Shown here in pieces: positions 31,584 to 41,655 of a stretch of DNA of 64,000 nucleotides. Below the pieces are notes generated by a model. The model worked only from the letters and a program-made list of their open reading frames with translations, did no database searches and was not told the origin of the DNA. Each line of letters opens with the position of its first letter. The first letter of the stretch is position 1. A program made the translations under genes and the position numbers. Source of the DNA: Zasmidium citrigriseum (Eukaryota; Ascomycota; Dothideomycetes; Mycosphaerellales; Mycosphaerellaceae); the NCBI GenBank assembly GCA_002786025.1, contig NHNW01000009.1, positions 564,376 through 628,375 of the forward strand, given 5' to 3'.

Positions 31584-31954
31584 TTACATCCACCAAACCC
31601 AAAACCCTTTATTCTTGCCCCCCTTGGGCTTGTAGAAGTCCGTGTAGAAGCCAGCACTGCTTCGCTGTTTATCCCTGCGAATCTCAGATCAGCGAACAAT
31701 CCTCTCAAAAAGCTGCAATAGACTGACATTGATTTATTCCACTCTTTGAACTTCCTCTCTTGCTCAAGCTTCCACCCCGGCACGGCCTCCTTCTCCTCTC
31801 GTCTGAAGAGACTACGCTTCTTGCCTGCAGACTTGGTAGACGAAGATAGCTCTCCTTTCTCTTGCTGATCGGCGCATTTCGTTGAGCACTGCGAAAGGCT
31901 CATAGTCTCTACAGCAATATCCTTCGAACTCTTGAGGTCTTTCGAGTCGTCCAT
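31584..31954 (-). CDS. Small conserved-looking basic protein ending FWVWWM, 105 aa, two exons
   Basis: Exon 1 is 31954-31728 and exon 2 is 31674-31584; the intron is 53 nt with a GTCAGT donor and CGCAG acceptor (phase 2). The protein begins MDDSKDLKSSKDIAVETMSL, continues through a Lys/Arg/Ser-rich segment (KSAGKKRSLFRREEKEAVPG, WKLEQERKFKEWNKS) and ends SAGFYTDFYKPKGGKNKGFW-VWWM. The aromatic end reads like a true terminus, whereas the unspliced frame drifts into non-coding sequence and overlaps the GNAT gene. No domain recognised; perhaps a peripheral membrane or organelle protein (inference). The donor is non-standard, so the model needs transcript support. Confidence 0.55.
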
Positions 31955-32178
31955 TATCTCTCGTGGAGCCAGGTCGGATATGTGGGACTGTAAAGAGTGC
32001 AGCGGTGTAATATGTCGTCGCAAAATGTTTCTTTTAAATATGCAAGTGGAAGTCTTGAAGACAAAGAAAATGGAATAAACAGAGGGTACTCGACTGATGT
32101 ATGAAATACTGGAAGAGCGAAGCAGAACCTTTGGCCTTGTGACGCACCTTGGAGTAGGCTGTGGGTGGAATGGACTCG

Positions 32179-32520
32179 CTAAGGAATCGACGCACTCGTA
32201 TTGACACAATGAGACAAGTAGAGCGCCACATACGTTTTGATTCGTTCCTCATGAATGTTCAGGTCTTGGTATTTCTTGGGCGCGCCTCTTCGCTTCTCAC
32301 AAAGAACGTGATAGACGTGGCTGTGCTCTGTAGTCAAGTGGCAATGCTTCGGGTTGTATTCTTGGCCGTGGCTGTTGTCATTTCCGGTGACCGGCTGCTC
32401 GTAGCTTTTCTCGTCATAGGCCTGCCAATTCGCTTTAGGATTGATGGCGAGGATGAAGAAAGAGAGAAAGATGATGTTGTGATGGACGAGACTCGTAAGA
32501 AATAGAGTTGGGGCTAGTCG
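32179..32520 (-). CDS. Possible small secreted protein, no in-frame ATG visible (doubtful)
   Basis: A minus-strand frame from about 32520 to a TAG at 32179 opens with a hydrophobic stretch (LVHHNIIFLSFFILAIN) resembling a signal peptide. A hydrophilic segment with His/Cys/Lys clusters follows (HGQEYNPKHCHLTTEHSHVY, then EKRRGAPKKYQDLN). There is no ATG between the upstream stop and this stretch, so a real gene would need an upstream coding exon. The composition is more protein-like than its neighbours; I cannot confirm it. Confidence 0.25.
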   Translation of the reverse strand, partial: RLAPTLFLTSLVHHNIIFLSFFILAINPKANWQAYDEKSYEQPVTGNDNSHGQEYNPKHCHLTTEHSHVYHVLCEKRRGAPKKYQDLNIHEERIKTYVALYLSHCVNTSASIP

Positions 32521-33100
32521 GTTCCGGGACGAGCACGGGTCTCAAGATGAAAGCGCTTTCCTGCCTGTCCTCTCCTTGCTCCCAAGGCCAACCTGAAGAC
32601 ACCGAAAACGACCACCTCTGGAACACACAGGTGAACGGAAGAAGGCGAACAAAATCAAGTGGAGGCACGTCTTGTCATGTTGTCTAAAGGGGGACCTACT
32701 CTATGATCTGAAAGTCGCGGGATCTTTGGCCAGGGTGGCCCTTTCTCCTGAGCAGCTGCTGAGCTTGGAAGGCAACACCGTGGATTCGTTACACACCACT
32801 CCAATGTGCCAAAGATTGACACGCTGGAGACGCCTTGAAGACGCGCGAATGATTATTATCTGGACAATACTCTGCTCTTAGCTTGCTGCCTCCGCTTTGA
32901 CTGACCTGACCTTTGGTATCCTCTCCGCGCCGCAGGCAAATGCACCGCCACAAAGACGACGCTCAGTAAACACAGGCGGCGACGCTCTTTTCCTTCTTCT
33001 CCAGAATCGTTTAACACTGACCGGCGGAGACCGGACGGACACGCTCTGTTGAGTTATTGACCATCGTCAGAACATTCCGCTTCCAGGTAGCACCAACAGG
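32521..33100. other. Intergenic upstream of the F-box gene
   Basis: About 580 bp without a supported gene; presumed promoter and 5' leader of the F-box gene. Confidence 0.4.
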
Positions 33101-34602
33101 ATGCCTCTGGTCAACCTTCCGACTGAACTGCTCGACGAGGTCTTCTCATACCTCGATTGGGACCCCATCGAGTCGTTGTGCCCTTCGCGAAAGGACTTGC
33201 TCAATGCCAGTCTCACTTGTAAACAGCTCCGAAAGATCCTCGAACCAGCCATCTTCAGGAATGTCACATTGCGGCTATGCTGGGCGCAAGGACGTTTGAT
33301 CGAACCTCGTTGGTACCATCTGCGGAAACAGCGCCCTGAACTTGCAAAGCATGTTCGATGTGTGTACATTCAGTACGACTCTTCCATCTCCTTACCTTGT
33401 CGATCAACAGCTAACACTCGAATGAAGCACTGGATCCGAGCAATGCTACCACTGCATTCAGCGCGACTCACTCGAGCCGTTCGTTGTCCCGGAGTTAGTC
33501 GACGACTGGCTCACTATGTCACACGACCCAGCAGATGTATCTTCCGACGTTGCAGCTCTCCGGCCGCGTGTCAATGAGTACGCTCGCAAGACTGGCATTA
33601 TGGAAACGCTCCCTATCAGCAACGAAGCAGGTGAGAAATGCAGCGCTGAAGATTTGATCCGAAAGGCGAAGATCTACTATCGCTCAAATGCGGAGCTCGA
33701 TGCCTTGTCAATAGGTAAGTATCTCTCAATGTGTGAACGCATACAATGTACTGAACTGTGTCCTAGTCATGCTCTGCATACCAGCCTCGGTCAACAAGAT
33801 CGTCTTCAAAGCACACATGGAAGGTGTGCACAACAAAGACAAGAATGTCTACTCCCATCGTCTCCTATCCATCGCTCTCGACTTATTCCACGACAAGCTT
33901 CAGGACATCACAGTCATTTCCAATCAGTCAGTCCGACGGCTCGGGATGTCAAGGCGCCATATCGCGAACGCTGCATCAGAGATGGTCGACCAAGACTGGA
34001 TACCCAACGACGTGTTGCAGAAGCTGGTTCCCAAGCGACTAGCTCTAGCCGTCAACGACGAACACGCATTCCGCTGCAACACCACTTCTTTCGTCCATCA
34101 AGGCTATCAGAGGTGGCACCAGCTCTCGCCCACTGTCAGAGAACTCGACATATGCTACACCAAAAGCGAATGGCAGGAACTGGCGCAGTTCATCAAGGGC
34201 TTCGAGAATCTCACCAACATCAGATTTCGAGACTGCATCCTGAACAGCTCCTTCCGTACAGTCCAGCCACAGTCGCGGGAGTTCGAGCAGCACGTCTGGC
34301 TGAACTTCGCTATCGAAGTTCGAAGGGCGTTCCCACGCGCGAAGATCGAGATGACCAACCTCTGGCGGCCCGTGATCATGGATAAGCTTCCAAACAATGC
34401 AGTGAACTGGATTCTGACTCAGGCTATACCAGAAGGTGCACTGATCGATATGGAGAGGGAAGATAGACTGCTTGAGGACTTTATGAGTTTTCTCCCGATG
34501 TGGTTGGTAGAGGATGGGGACAGAGGGAAGCAGGCATTGAAGGATTGGGAGAAGCAGCGTGGTCCGCTTAGCGATCAGGCTATGAGCCGACGTTGGAGAT
34601 GA
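33101..34602 (+). CDS. F-box protein, 464 aa, three exons
   Basis: Exons are 33101-33372, 33428-33714 and 33767-34602. Intron 1 (GTACGA donor, AGCTAACAC branch, GAAG acceptor) and intron 2 (GTAAGT, CTAG) shift frames so that three separate open frames join in phase. The F-box is at the N-terminus: LPTELLDEVFSYLDWDPIES, then LLNASLTCKQLRKILEPAIF, the usual LP-E-L--I--YL...SL-SVC---- arrangement that docks Skp1 in SCF ubiquitin ligases. The remaining ~400 residues have no recognisable repeats (no clear LRR or WD40) but include periodic Leu/aromatic segments (VRELDICYTKSEWQELAQFI; NLTNIRFRDCIL). Substrate unknown. Fungal genomes hold many such fast-evolving F-box genes. Confidence 0.82.
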
Positions 34603-34892
34603 GATATGACTGCACGTTGCAATGCATTACGATCGAGGTATAGCAGGCCCAAAGAATGCCAAAAGCGACTGTCTTTCACGTACGAGCTTTCTCCGTCCTT
34701 CGTTAGCATCTCCATGGGTCTAATGCACTGTTCAAGAGCATGGTCGGTTCGAGTTTGAAGGAGAAAGCTTGGATGTGAGGTAAATGTTTGTTCATATTGT
34801 ACATTTTGATGTGGCTTCTCGAGGGCAAAAATGTCTCCTCGCTCCGCATGCTTTCGGAGCCTGGTTCTCCTAGTATCCATCGATATCCAGCC

Positions 34893-35141
34893 TCACCCCC
34901 GGCGCTCCTCCATTTCACGCTCCTTGTGGTTGACGCGTGAATTGCCGTTAGGGCCGAACACGCGGCGTCCCTTGCGCTTGGGCGTGCACATGTCACAACT
35001 TCCTTCACAGGTGATTTGGCTCGGAGGAAAGGAGTTGCAATAGTCCACTTTGGCCACATTGCAGTACTTCTTCACCCACGCAAAGGGATACCGCATGTGT
35101 CCGCATCCGCCCCAGAGCGTCGCTGGGTGCCATTCACACAT
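34893..35141 (-). CDS. Small Cys-rich protein, 82 aa
   Basis: A compact minus-strand frame with good start context (ACACCATG). It reads MCEWHPATLWGGCGHMRYPF, AWVKKYCNVAKVDYCNSFPP, SQITCEGSCDMC, then a basic tail TPKRKGRRVFGPNG. Seven or eight cysteines with paired CxxC spacing, conserved-looking Trp/His and an NLS-like basic tail suggest a small metal-binding, probably intracellular, protein; there is no signal peptide. This arrangement (C-x-WH-x-x-WG-x-CGH) occurs in short unnamed ascomycete proteins, from memory. Function unknown. It lies between the F-box gene (tail-to-tail) and a repeat-containing spacer. Confidence 0.55.
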   Translation of the reverse strand: MCEWHPATLWGGCGHMRYPFAWVKKYCNVAKVDYCNSFPPSQITCEGSCDMCTPKRKGRRVFGPNGNSRVNHKEREMEERRG

Positions 35142-36462
35142 GGTGTACGGAGCGTCGGTGAGGTTGGTGTATGTGAATGTGTATGTGAATGTGTAGTTGT
35201 ATGTCTTGGGTATAGTCTACTTTCACGTCAGTGTCACATGCTTCTGGTTTTGGATCGCTCTCTCTCTCGCTCACAATGCAATCGACCAGGCCGCCAGTCG
35301 GTCGCTTGATGCTTTGAAGGGATTGGTCTGTCGCGGGGATATCAGTATGTTGAATAGGGACTCTCCTCAATCGTGAGCGACGTACAGTGGCTTCTCTTCC
35401 GCAGGCGTTTTGTATGTGTAGGTGTGTTGTTTGCGCTGAGTGTGTAGAACGTCTGTGGAGAAGATATATAGCAACAAGAGTGAGTCCATTGTGCTGAGTG
35501 TGACAATAGAGTGAAGGAAAGGCTGCATGTGACAGCGTTGGAAGCGTGTGGAACCTGAGCTCGGACCACATTGTGGTGAGTGAATGAATGTACATGATCA
35601 AATCTTGGCACATGAGGCAAGCCGTGTTGCCTATATGTAGAAATGGACTGTTTGCTAACATCGAAACCGTAAGTGAGAGATCTTTCTCGCACATATCCAG
35701 AATGCTCTCGACTGGAACGGCAGCGTCCATGCAGTCGAAGCAGACAATAGAGGGTCAATCGCGATCAAAGCCACGGAGACAGGTGCTGTTCCAGCCACTC
35801 CGTCCATGGATCAAACAAGCCTTTTGGGACTCTGTCGTACTCCCGTACCTGCTGCAGAGTCGTCGGCATTTACCCAATCAAGAACGCTGATCCCCCGCTT
35901 GTCGAGCGAAGCTTGCAGAGGATCGACAACCTAGGTAGAGTTGGGCCTACGAAAAGACCTGCGTTCGATCCGTTCTGTACCGGTAGCTGTTCCGAATCAG
36001 ATAAGATGTCTAGCCGAATCTGATTAGATCGGCCCGCCAGGTGAGGTCAAGCGGAAGGTTGTTCTCTGTGCAAAATCACCATCTCCGAAGTCGTCACACT
36101 CTAATCGTTGGCTATCCATCGACTCGAAGCCGTAGAAGGTCTTCTGGTCCGTGAGATAGCTTGTCTAAGATCAAAGCTGAGCTGGAGATCCATGGCTTCC
36201 TCCACGCTCCCAAGGTCGATTCAACCATTTCGTCTGTCAGACAGGTGAACCTGCGAGGGGCGGGTGAACCGCAGTACCGAACGCTTGTTTGCATAGCGTA
36301 GATCGTCGGATGACGGCAATGGGCTGCTTTCAGGGTCCCCGACTGGGTTATATAGTGCACCGACCTGCGCGGGCATCGAAGGTTGTTTCCTTTCTGAAGG
36401 CTGTCAGCTAAACAGAATAACGAAAGTCCTCGACCTCAAGACCTTTCAGTAGTTGGGCAACC
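35142..36462. other. Intergenic with a short GTGTATGTGAAT repeat
   Basis: About 1.3 kb without a supported gene. A tract of GTGTATGTGAAT units at about 35166-35197 is a short tandem repeat in the leader of the small Cys-rich gene. A tRNA B-box-like GTTCGATCC near 35966 has no cloverleaf around it. The last 100 bp form the hydrophobin promoter (TATATAG at 36350). Confidence 0.45.
35166..35197. repeat. Short tandem repeat, GTGTATGTGAAT units
   Basis: Two and a half tandem units of the 12-mer GTGTATGTGAAT, embedded in a longer TG-rich stretch, in the 5' flank of the small Cys-rich minus-strand gene. Confidence 0.6.
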
Positions 36463-36961
36463 ATGAAGTACACAGTCCTCGCTCTCGGACTCGCTGCCCT
36501 CATCGCGGCCTCTCCAACTCCAGAAAAGCGCCAAACGTCCGGACCTTGCTTCCACGAAGGCTCGACTGCGTTCTGCTGCCCACAGATGGGAGACCAGCTG
36601 CTCGTATCCAACTGCACTGCTCGTAAGTATAATCAATGGGAACCAGTACTTCAACCGGTATGCTGATAGATCTTTCCAGCCGGTGATACGAGCGATCCTT
36701 GCGCCTTCCAAGCCAGCTGTGCCTCGGTCGACATGACACCTTACTGCTGCGAGTTTGGGACCAAGAAGAATAGTGGGTACCTCTGTGCCCCGAGCGGTGA
36801 CTCGCCATTTGGCGATCCTTACATCGTCCTAAAGGGAGCTGGAAGCCGGAAAGAGTTCAGATTGGGCAGGGAAGCATATAGTCTTGCAAGGAACTGTTTA
36901 TGTGTTCTCCGAGTCTGCAACGAAGTCAAAGGTCTCATATATACTCTCAAGTGCTTGGTGA
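36463..36961 (+). CDS. Class II hydrophobin with one extra cysteine
   Basis: Exon 1 is 36463-36622; a 57-nt intron (GTAAGT...TTCCAG) follows; exon 2 starts at 36680. Signal peptide MKYTVLALGLAALIAAS, then a Kex2-like KR at 22-23. Cysteines: C29-x8-C38C39-x11-C51-x15-C67-x8-C76C77-x11-C89. That is almost exactly the class II spacing (x9, x11, x16, x8, x10). The block FQASCASVDMTPYCC is strikingly close to Trichoderma HFB-type sequences. A ninth cysteine (C61) sits in the loop before C67. Hydrophobins self-assemble at air-water interfaces and coat hyphae and spores. The 3' end is uncertain. A second intron (36797-36860, GTGACT...TTCAG) gives 125 aa ending at 36961; reading through gives 212 aa ending at 37158. 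Either tail is longer than usual for the class. Confidence 0.75.
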
Positions 36962-37191
36962 ATGATGTTGTTGAAGGAGAGATGGGGACGCCAGGGACCA
37001 AACTCCCCATAATCCTGGTCTTGCCACTAGGCCAGATTTGGTTATCGACAGGGATGTCCGACCTCACGCCTTCTTTGCCTCCGTGTTTGTGCCATCCTCT
37101 TCTTGTGTCGATGTTGCCGTTGGACAACATCCTATCTCCGATGATGATACCAAGCTGATTCAAACGCGTTGCGGTGGCCGAGTCCCCCAAA

Positions 37192-38883
37192 ATGTCGTTG
37201 AGACTCGCTTTGTCCTCCACACTCGCCGCACTGACTGCCTTACTGCTGCACTACTTCAAGATCGGCCCCTGGGCTCTTGAATCTTGTCAATTGAGTATTG
37301 TGGCCGCGAGGTGGGATCAGATCGATGCAATGCTGTGATAGTCGCTAATGCGTCCCTGCAGCACCGACGAATGGAACGTCTTGCGCCATCTCGGCGGCTA
37401 CTCTCCTTGGATCCAGAAGACTGATGGGGTCTTGGATATCGAGGTCCCGGAAGGATGCATCGTCGACCAAGTCCACATGATGTCGAGACATGCTGAGCGC
37501 TATCCCACTTTCAATCCTGGAATCCGTATGTCTGGCTGAGCTGGCCCAAGGCGTACCATCTAAAGATCACGAAAGGTTCACTAATGCCTCAAAGGAATGC
37601 TTGAGCTTTATCAACGCTTGCAGCATGCCAATGCGACTCTTCAAGGAGATCTGGCGTTTGCAAATACCTGGAACTTCTTCGCGCCACATCCGAATGATCA
37701 ATTCGAGCAATTGACCACAACTGGACCATACGCCGGAACACTAGAGGCGGTTGCCACAGGCGTTAGACTGAGGACCAGATATGAAAAGCTCCTCGAAGAA
37801 GCACTTGCGAAAGGGCAGACCTCATTCTGGGCCAGCCAGTCCGATCGTGTGATTGAGACAGCACGCTACTTCGCCACGGGCTTCTTCGGCATCGACTGGG
37901 AAAAGACCGCAACTCTGCACATCGTCCCCGAAGACCAAAGTACTGGCGGCAATACCCTGACACCTGGACGTGCTTGTCCCAACTACGGCACAGATTTGGA
38001 GTTTGGCCATTCATACGGTCTTAAGAATCAAGAAGTCTTCCGCGCCTCGTATCTCCCCGCCATCAGCAAGCGCTTGCTGAATGAGAATCCGGATATCGTC
38101 TTCACTGACACCGAGATCTACTCGATGCAGGAGATGTGCGGCTTCGAAACTCTCACCAAGGGCTCTTCGGAATGGTGCAAAGTCTTCACTAAAGAGGAAT
38201 GGCTGAACTTCGAGTATGCTCGAGATCTGCTGTACTACTATCGTGCTGGCCCGGGAAATCGATATGGACCCTCGCTGGGATGGTTGTGGCTCAATGCTAC
38301 TGCGAATTTGCTCCAGCAAGGCCCGGAAGCTGGCCCATTCTTCCTGAGCTTGTGAGCATATCATCGAGACCACATTTTTTCGCCTTGATTGACCTGCAAA
38401 TAGTAACCACGACGGCGACATGACCGCCATGCTAGGCGCGCTCGACCTCTTCCCGCAACATCCACACCTCCCCAACTCTACAGCCCTCCACAGCCGTGCC
38501 TGGCGCATGTCTGATGTAACAGTTCGTCCACCCCCTCCACCCCACAAGCAACCTAGCTAACCAATAAACCCCAGCCCATGGGCGGCCGCATCCTCCTCGA
38601 ACGCCTCTCCTGTCCCGCTCCTCTAGAATGCTGGGACAACGCCCAATACGGCTACCCCAACCACATCTACTGCGAGCCAGCCCGCAACGACACGTACGTG
38701 CGCATCAACGTCAACGACGGCATAGTACCGATTCCAGATTGTAACGATGGACCGGGCGGTGGCTGTTCGCTTGAGAAGTTCGTGGAGAGGATCAGGAAGC
38801 GGGGCGAGGACATTGAGCCTTTTGATAGGATTTGTGGGTTAGCGGAGGGGTTGCCGAGGGGGATAGAGTTTTTGCATCAGTAG
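37192..38883 (+). CDS. Histidine acid phosphatase (phytase-like), 486 aa, five exons
   Basis: Exons: 37192-37310, 37362-37525, 37595-38351, 38404-38515, 38575-38883; introns 51-69 nt, phases close. Residues 1-25 form a hydrophobic signal/anchor (MSLRLALSSTLAALTALLLHY). The active-site motif is SRHAERYPT (RHGxRxP in the family), with Ala in place of the usual Gly. The proton-donor HD lies in SNHDGDMTAMLGALDLF. Other family marks: YSPWIQKTDGVLDIEVPEGC, ASQSDRVIETARYFATGFFG (the R-V-x-ESA-like segment), and many Cys for disulfides. It hydrolyses phosphomonoesters, perhaps phytate, outside the cell (secreted, N-glycosylation sites NAT and NST). It lies about 230 bp downstream of the hydrophobin on the same strand. 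Confidence 0.9.
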
Positions 38884-39583
38884 AATCGGACTTGCATGTG
38901 ATAGACGTCGATAAAGATATTGACTTCATTTGTAGCTTCGTTGCTAGCTTCACTTGTAGCCTTATGTCGCCTCACTTCGTGTCTAGTCCAGCCACTTCTA
39001 GATCAACCTCGCCTTACTTGACACCTTTCTGGCTTCACTCCTCCCTCCACTTCTTAGCTTCCCTCCCCCTATGTCTAAGGCTTATCGTAGTCTTCGACAC
39101 TAGAAGTTCGATCACCATAAGCTATCTCCACGCAATGACTCTCTTCCAAGCCGCCGTCTCTTCTGTCATACCTCTAATATCTTGCCGCATCCTCGGAGAC
39201 AGCTTTCAACGCCTATCCAGCGATGTAAGCTAACAGACAGCAGCACAGTACATCCCGACCACCATTAAGAAACAGAGAGACCCTCAACAAGAACAACCAT
39301 TGCATTCGCGGCAATTCCAAACCATTCGCCGGTCTGCCCTCAAGAATCTCATAATCTAGTATAAACTAACTCCCACAAGCGCACCAGCATGCATGCCAAA
39401 GTCATAAAAAGCGCGCGCATTCTCATCAATCCCACGATGCCATCGTAGTCCTGTCATTATGCGCTCCGTCTCCCCCCAAGAACGCCGCAATAAAACGTGA
39501 TGCTCTCCCTAGAAGATGTAGTTGCAAGCCGGTGCAGCCTACACAAGAATCGAAAAGAAGTGTGTGTTCTGGGACGAGAAAAT
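38884..39583. other. Convergent intergenic space (phosphatase / Dbf2 kinase)
   Basis: About 700 bp between tail-to-tail genes; pyrimidine-rich with CTTC/CTAGCTTC repeats around 38935-39070 but no supported gene. Confidence 0.5.
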
Positions 39584-41655
39584 CTAGAACATGGTGCCGA
39601 AGTCCTCGTTGATGTCGGACAAGGGCTTGCGGGGGCTCGTTGGGGCGCCGTTGTCGTCTGTCGTGGGCTTCTTGTGTCTGCGAGAGAACATTAGCATAGG
39701 TCAAACATGCCTCAAGGGATGCATCTATACCTGAACGTGAAACCGACGAAGAGCGAGCGACCCATCTCGCCTTCTCGGTCAGCCATACGCTCGAGCGCCT
39801 CTTGCTTCTCCAGCACCTCCTTGTACTTGGCCATATCTTTCTCGTTGCCGAAGTCGTCGAAGTATCCAGCATCCGTCTCAGAGTCGAGCTCAGGCACGAA
39901 AGGTGCCCGGTCCTGTCGTATCCGCTCCCAGGCGACCTCACGGAAGTAGTCATGCATCTGAACCTGCTTGATGCCGCGAAGTCTGTTGTTCTTAACGGTG
40001 ATGAGGCGTGTGATCAGGTCCCAAGTTCGGCGCGAGAGGAAGTAGTTTGGATCCTCGTATTCTGGCTTCCGCAGAACTTGCTGCCATCGCTTGAGATTCT
40101 GCCACGTCTCATCGACAGATGCACCTGCGAACGGCGGGTATCCCGCAAGTGCCTCGAAGAGCATACATCCAAGAGACCAGTAGTCGACAGTGAAGTCGTA
40201 TTCCTCGCCCTTGAGAACCTCTGGTGCCATATAGTCTGGCGAGCCGACAATGGACTTTGCGTAGTTGACTTCACGTTCCCTCAGCGATCGGTAGCCTTCT
40301 CGACGCTCCTTGAGCGAACGCTCTTCCATTGGACGGCCGAATGGAATGGCTGAAGCTGGAAGATTGCCGACCTCCTCAAGTTTGACACGCATGCTCTCAA
40401 TCTTGGCTGGTGCAAGGAAGCCTGCGGCAAGACCAAAGTCCGTAAGCTTGACGTGGCCAGTTCCATCAATCAAGAAGTTCTCAGGCTTGAGATCTCGATG
40501 GATGTAGCCCAGCTGATGAAGAGCGTCGACACAGAGGAACATCTCTGAGATGTAGAAGCGGGCATGACGATTGTGGAGGACACCGGTGTTGTTGAGCAAT
40601 GTCCTGAAGTCGCCACCGGGCACATACTCCATGGCCAGATAGATGCTGTTGTCATCTTGGAATGCGTATAGCAGACTCACCAACCAGTCGCTCTTAGCGT
40701 TGGTCAGGATGTCACGCTCGGTCAGAACGTGTCTGACCTCGTCAAGCTTATAAAGAAGCTTCTTGCTCATGACCTTCAGAGCACAGATCTCTCGCGTATC
40801 TTTCTTCGACGCAAGGTACACTTGGCCATAGCCACCCTGGCCGATCTGCGTAAGGATCTGGAAGTCACCATGGCGTAATCGAGTCCGTCTCTTCCTCAGT
40901 GTCACGCGCTCTCGGCCCAAGTACTGCTTCCAAAGCTGATTGTGTTTGTCTACGTCTTCTTGAGGCATGGATGGTGTTGGTGGAGGATTGTGAGTCTTGA
41001 AAGCCTGCAGGCGGTTCTGGCGGTTGTGAATGTATGAGAGGAGGTCGTAATAGTAGTCGAGGAAGTAGAGCTGAGTCACGTTGGCCAACCTCTTAACGTT
41101 TGGCTTCTGCAACTTCTCAATGTCCTCAGCAGTCAGGCCACCAGAGATGGTCTTGGCGCCCCTCGTTGGCGAGTGGTCATCGCGCGGACGGTAGGGCTCC
41201 TGTCTACTAGCAGCAGCCTGCGTGATGAAGCTCTGAGTCTGCTGCAACTGCGGGCGATGCGCAGGGGGTGTGTTCTCCTTGCCGGTCTTGCGCGTGGGGC
41301 TGCCTGGCGCTCCTGCCTTGGTATCCTGACCACCGTATGGGTCGTAGTCATGTCGAGTTGGCGTAGCTGTGCCTTGCTGTTTCGACTGCAGTGCGTTGCT
41401 GTTGGGCTGGCCCTGGGTGGGGTACAGCTTCATGGCGTTGGAGAAGACATTGGGCAGGTCGAAGGCGCCGGGCGGCATCTTGTTCTTGCTGGGGCTGCCG
41501 GTGGGCGTCTGGACGGGCGAGATGAAGGCATCGTTGTCGCGGGTCGGTGTGCCGGGCTGATCGTGCATGTCGTTGGTGGAGCGCGTGTGCAGCAGGGGTG
41601 GAGGGACGGGCAGGACGAAGTTGTCGTTCTGGCCCAGCGGCGTGTTGGACGCCAT
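39584..41655 (-). CDS. DBF2: Dbf2/Sid2-type NDR protein kinase (mitotic exit / septation), 672 aa, two exons
   Basis: Exon 1 is 41655-39731 and exon 2 is 39677-39584; the intron has GTATAG and CGCAG in phase 2, and joining gives FTFRHKKPTTDDNGAPTSPR...EDFGTMF. The N-terminal ~170 residues are disordered with SP/TP sites. The Mob1-binding NTR helix region is about 175-250 (LYFLDYYYDLLSYIHNRQNR). Kinase domain ~263-565: IGQGGYGQVYLASKKD, ALKVMSKK (catalytic Lys), HRDLKPENFLID (His386, Asp388), DFGLAAG (Asp406), the long NDR activation insert, then KSIVGSPDYMAPEV (activation-loop Ser). GYFDDFGNEKDMAKY and MGRSLFVGFTFR are the AGC C-tail and hydrophobic motif. This is the terminal kinase of the septation-initiation/mitotic-exit network, acting with Mob1 at spindle poles and the septum. 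Confidence 0.92.

Noticed and set aside
33516..34385. Separate 289-codon plus ORF in the F-box region
   Set aside because: Only its first part is coding (F-box exon 2); after 33714 the true frame continues in another register through a GTAAGT...CTAG intron.
35960..35975. tRNA B-box-like GTTCGATCC
   Set aside because: No A-box at the right distance and no acceptor stem or cloverleaf around it.
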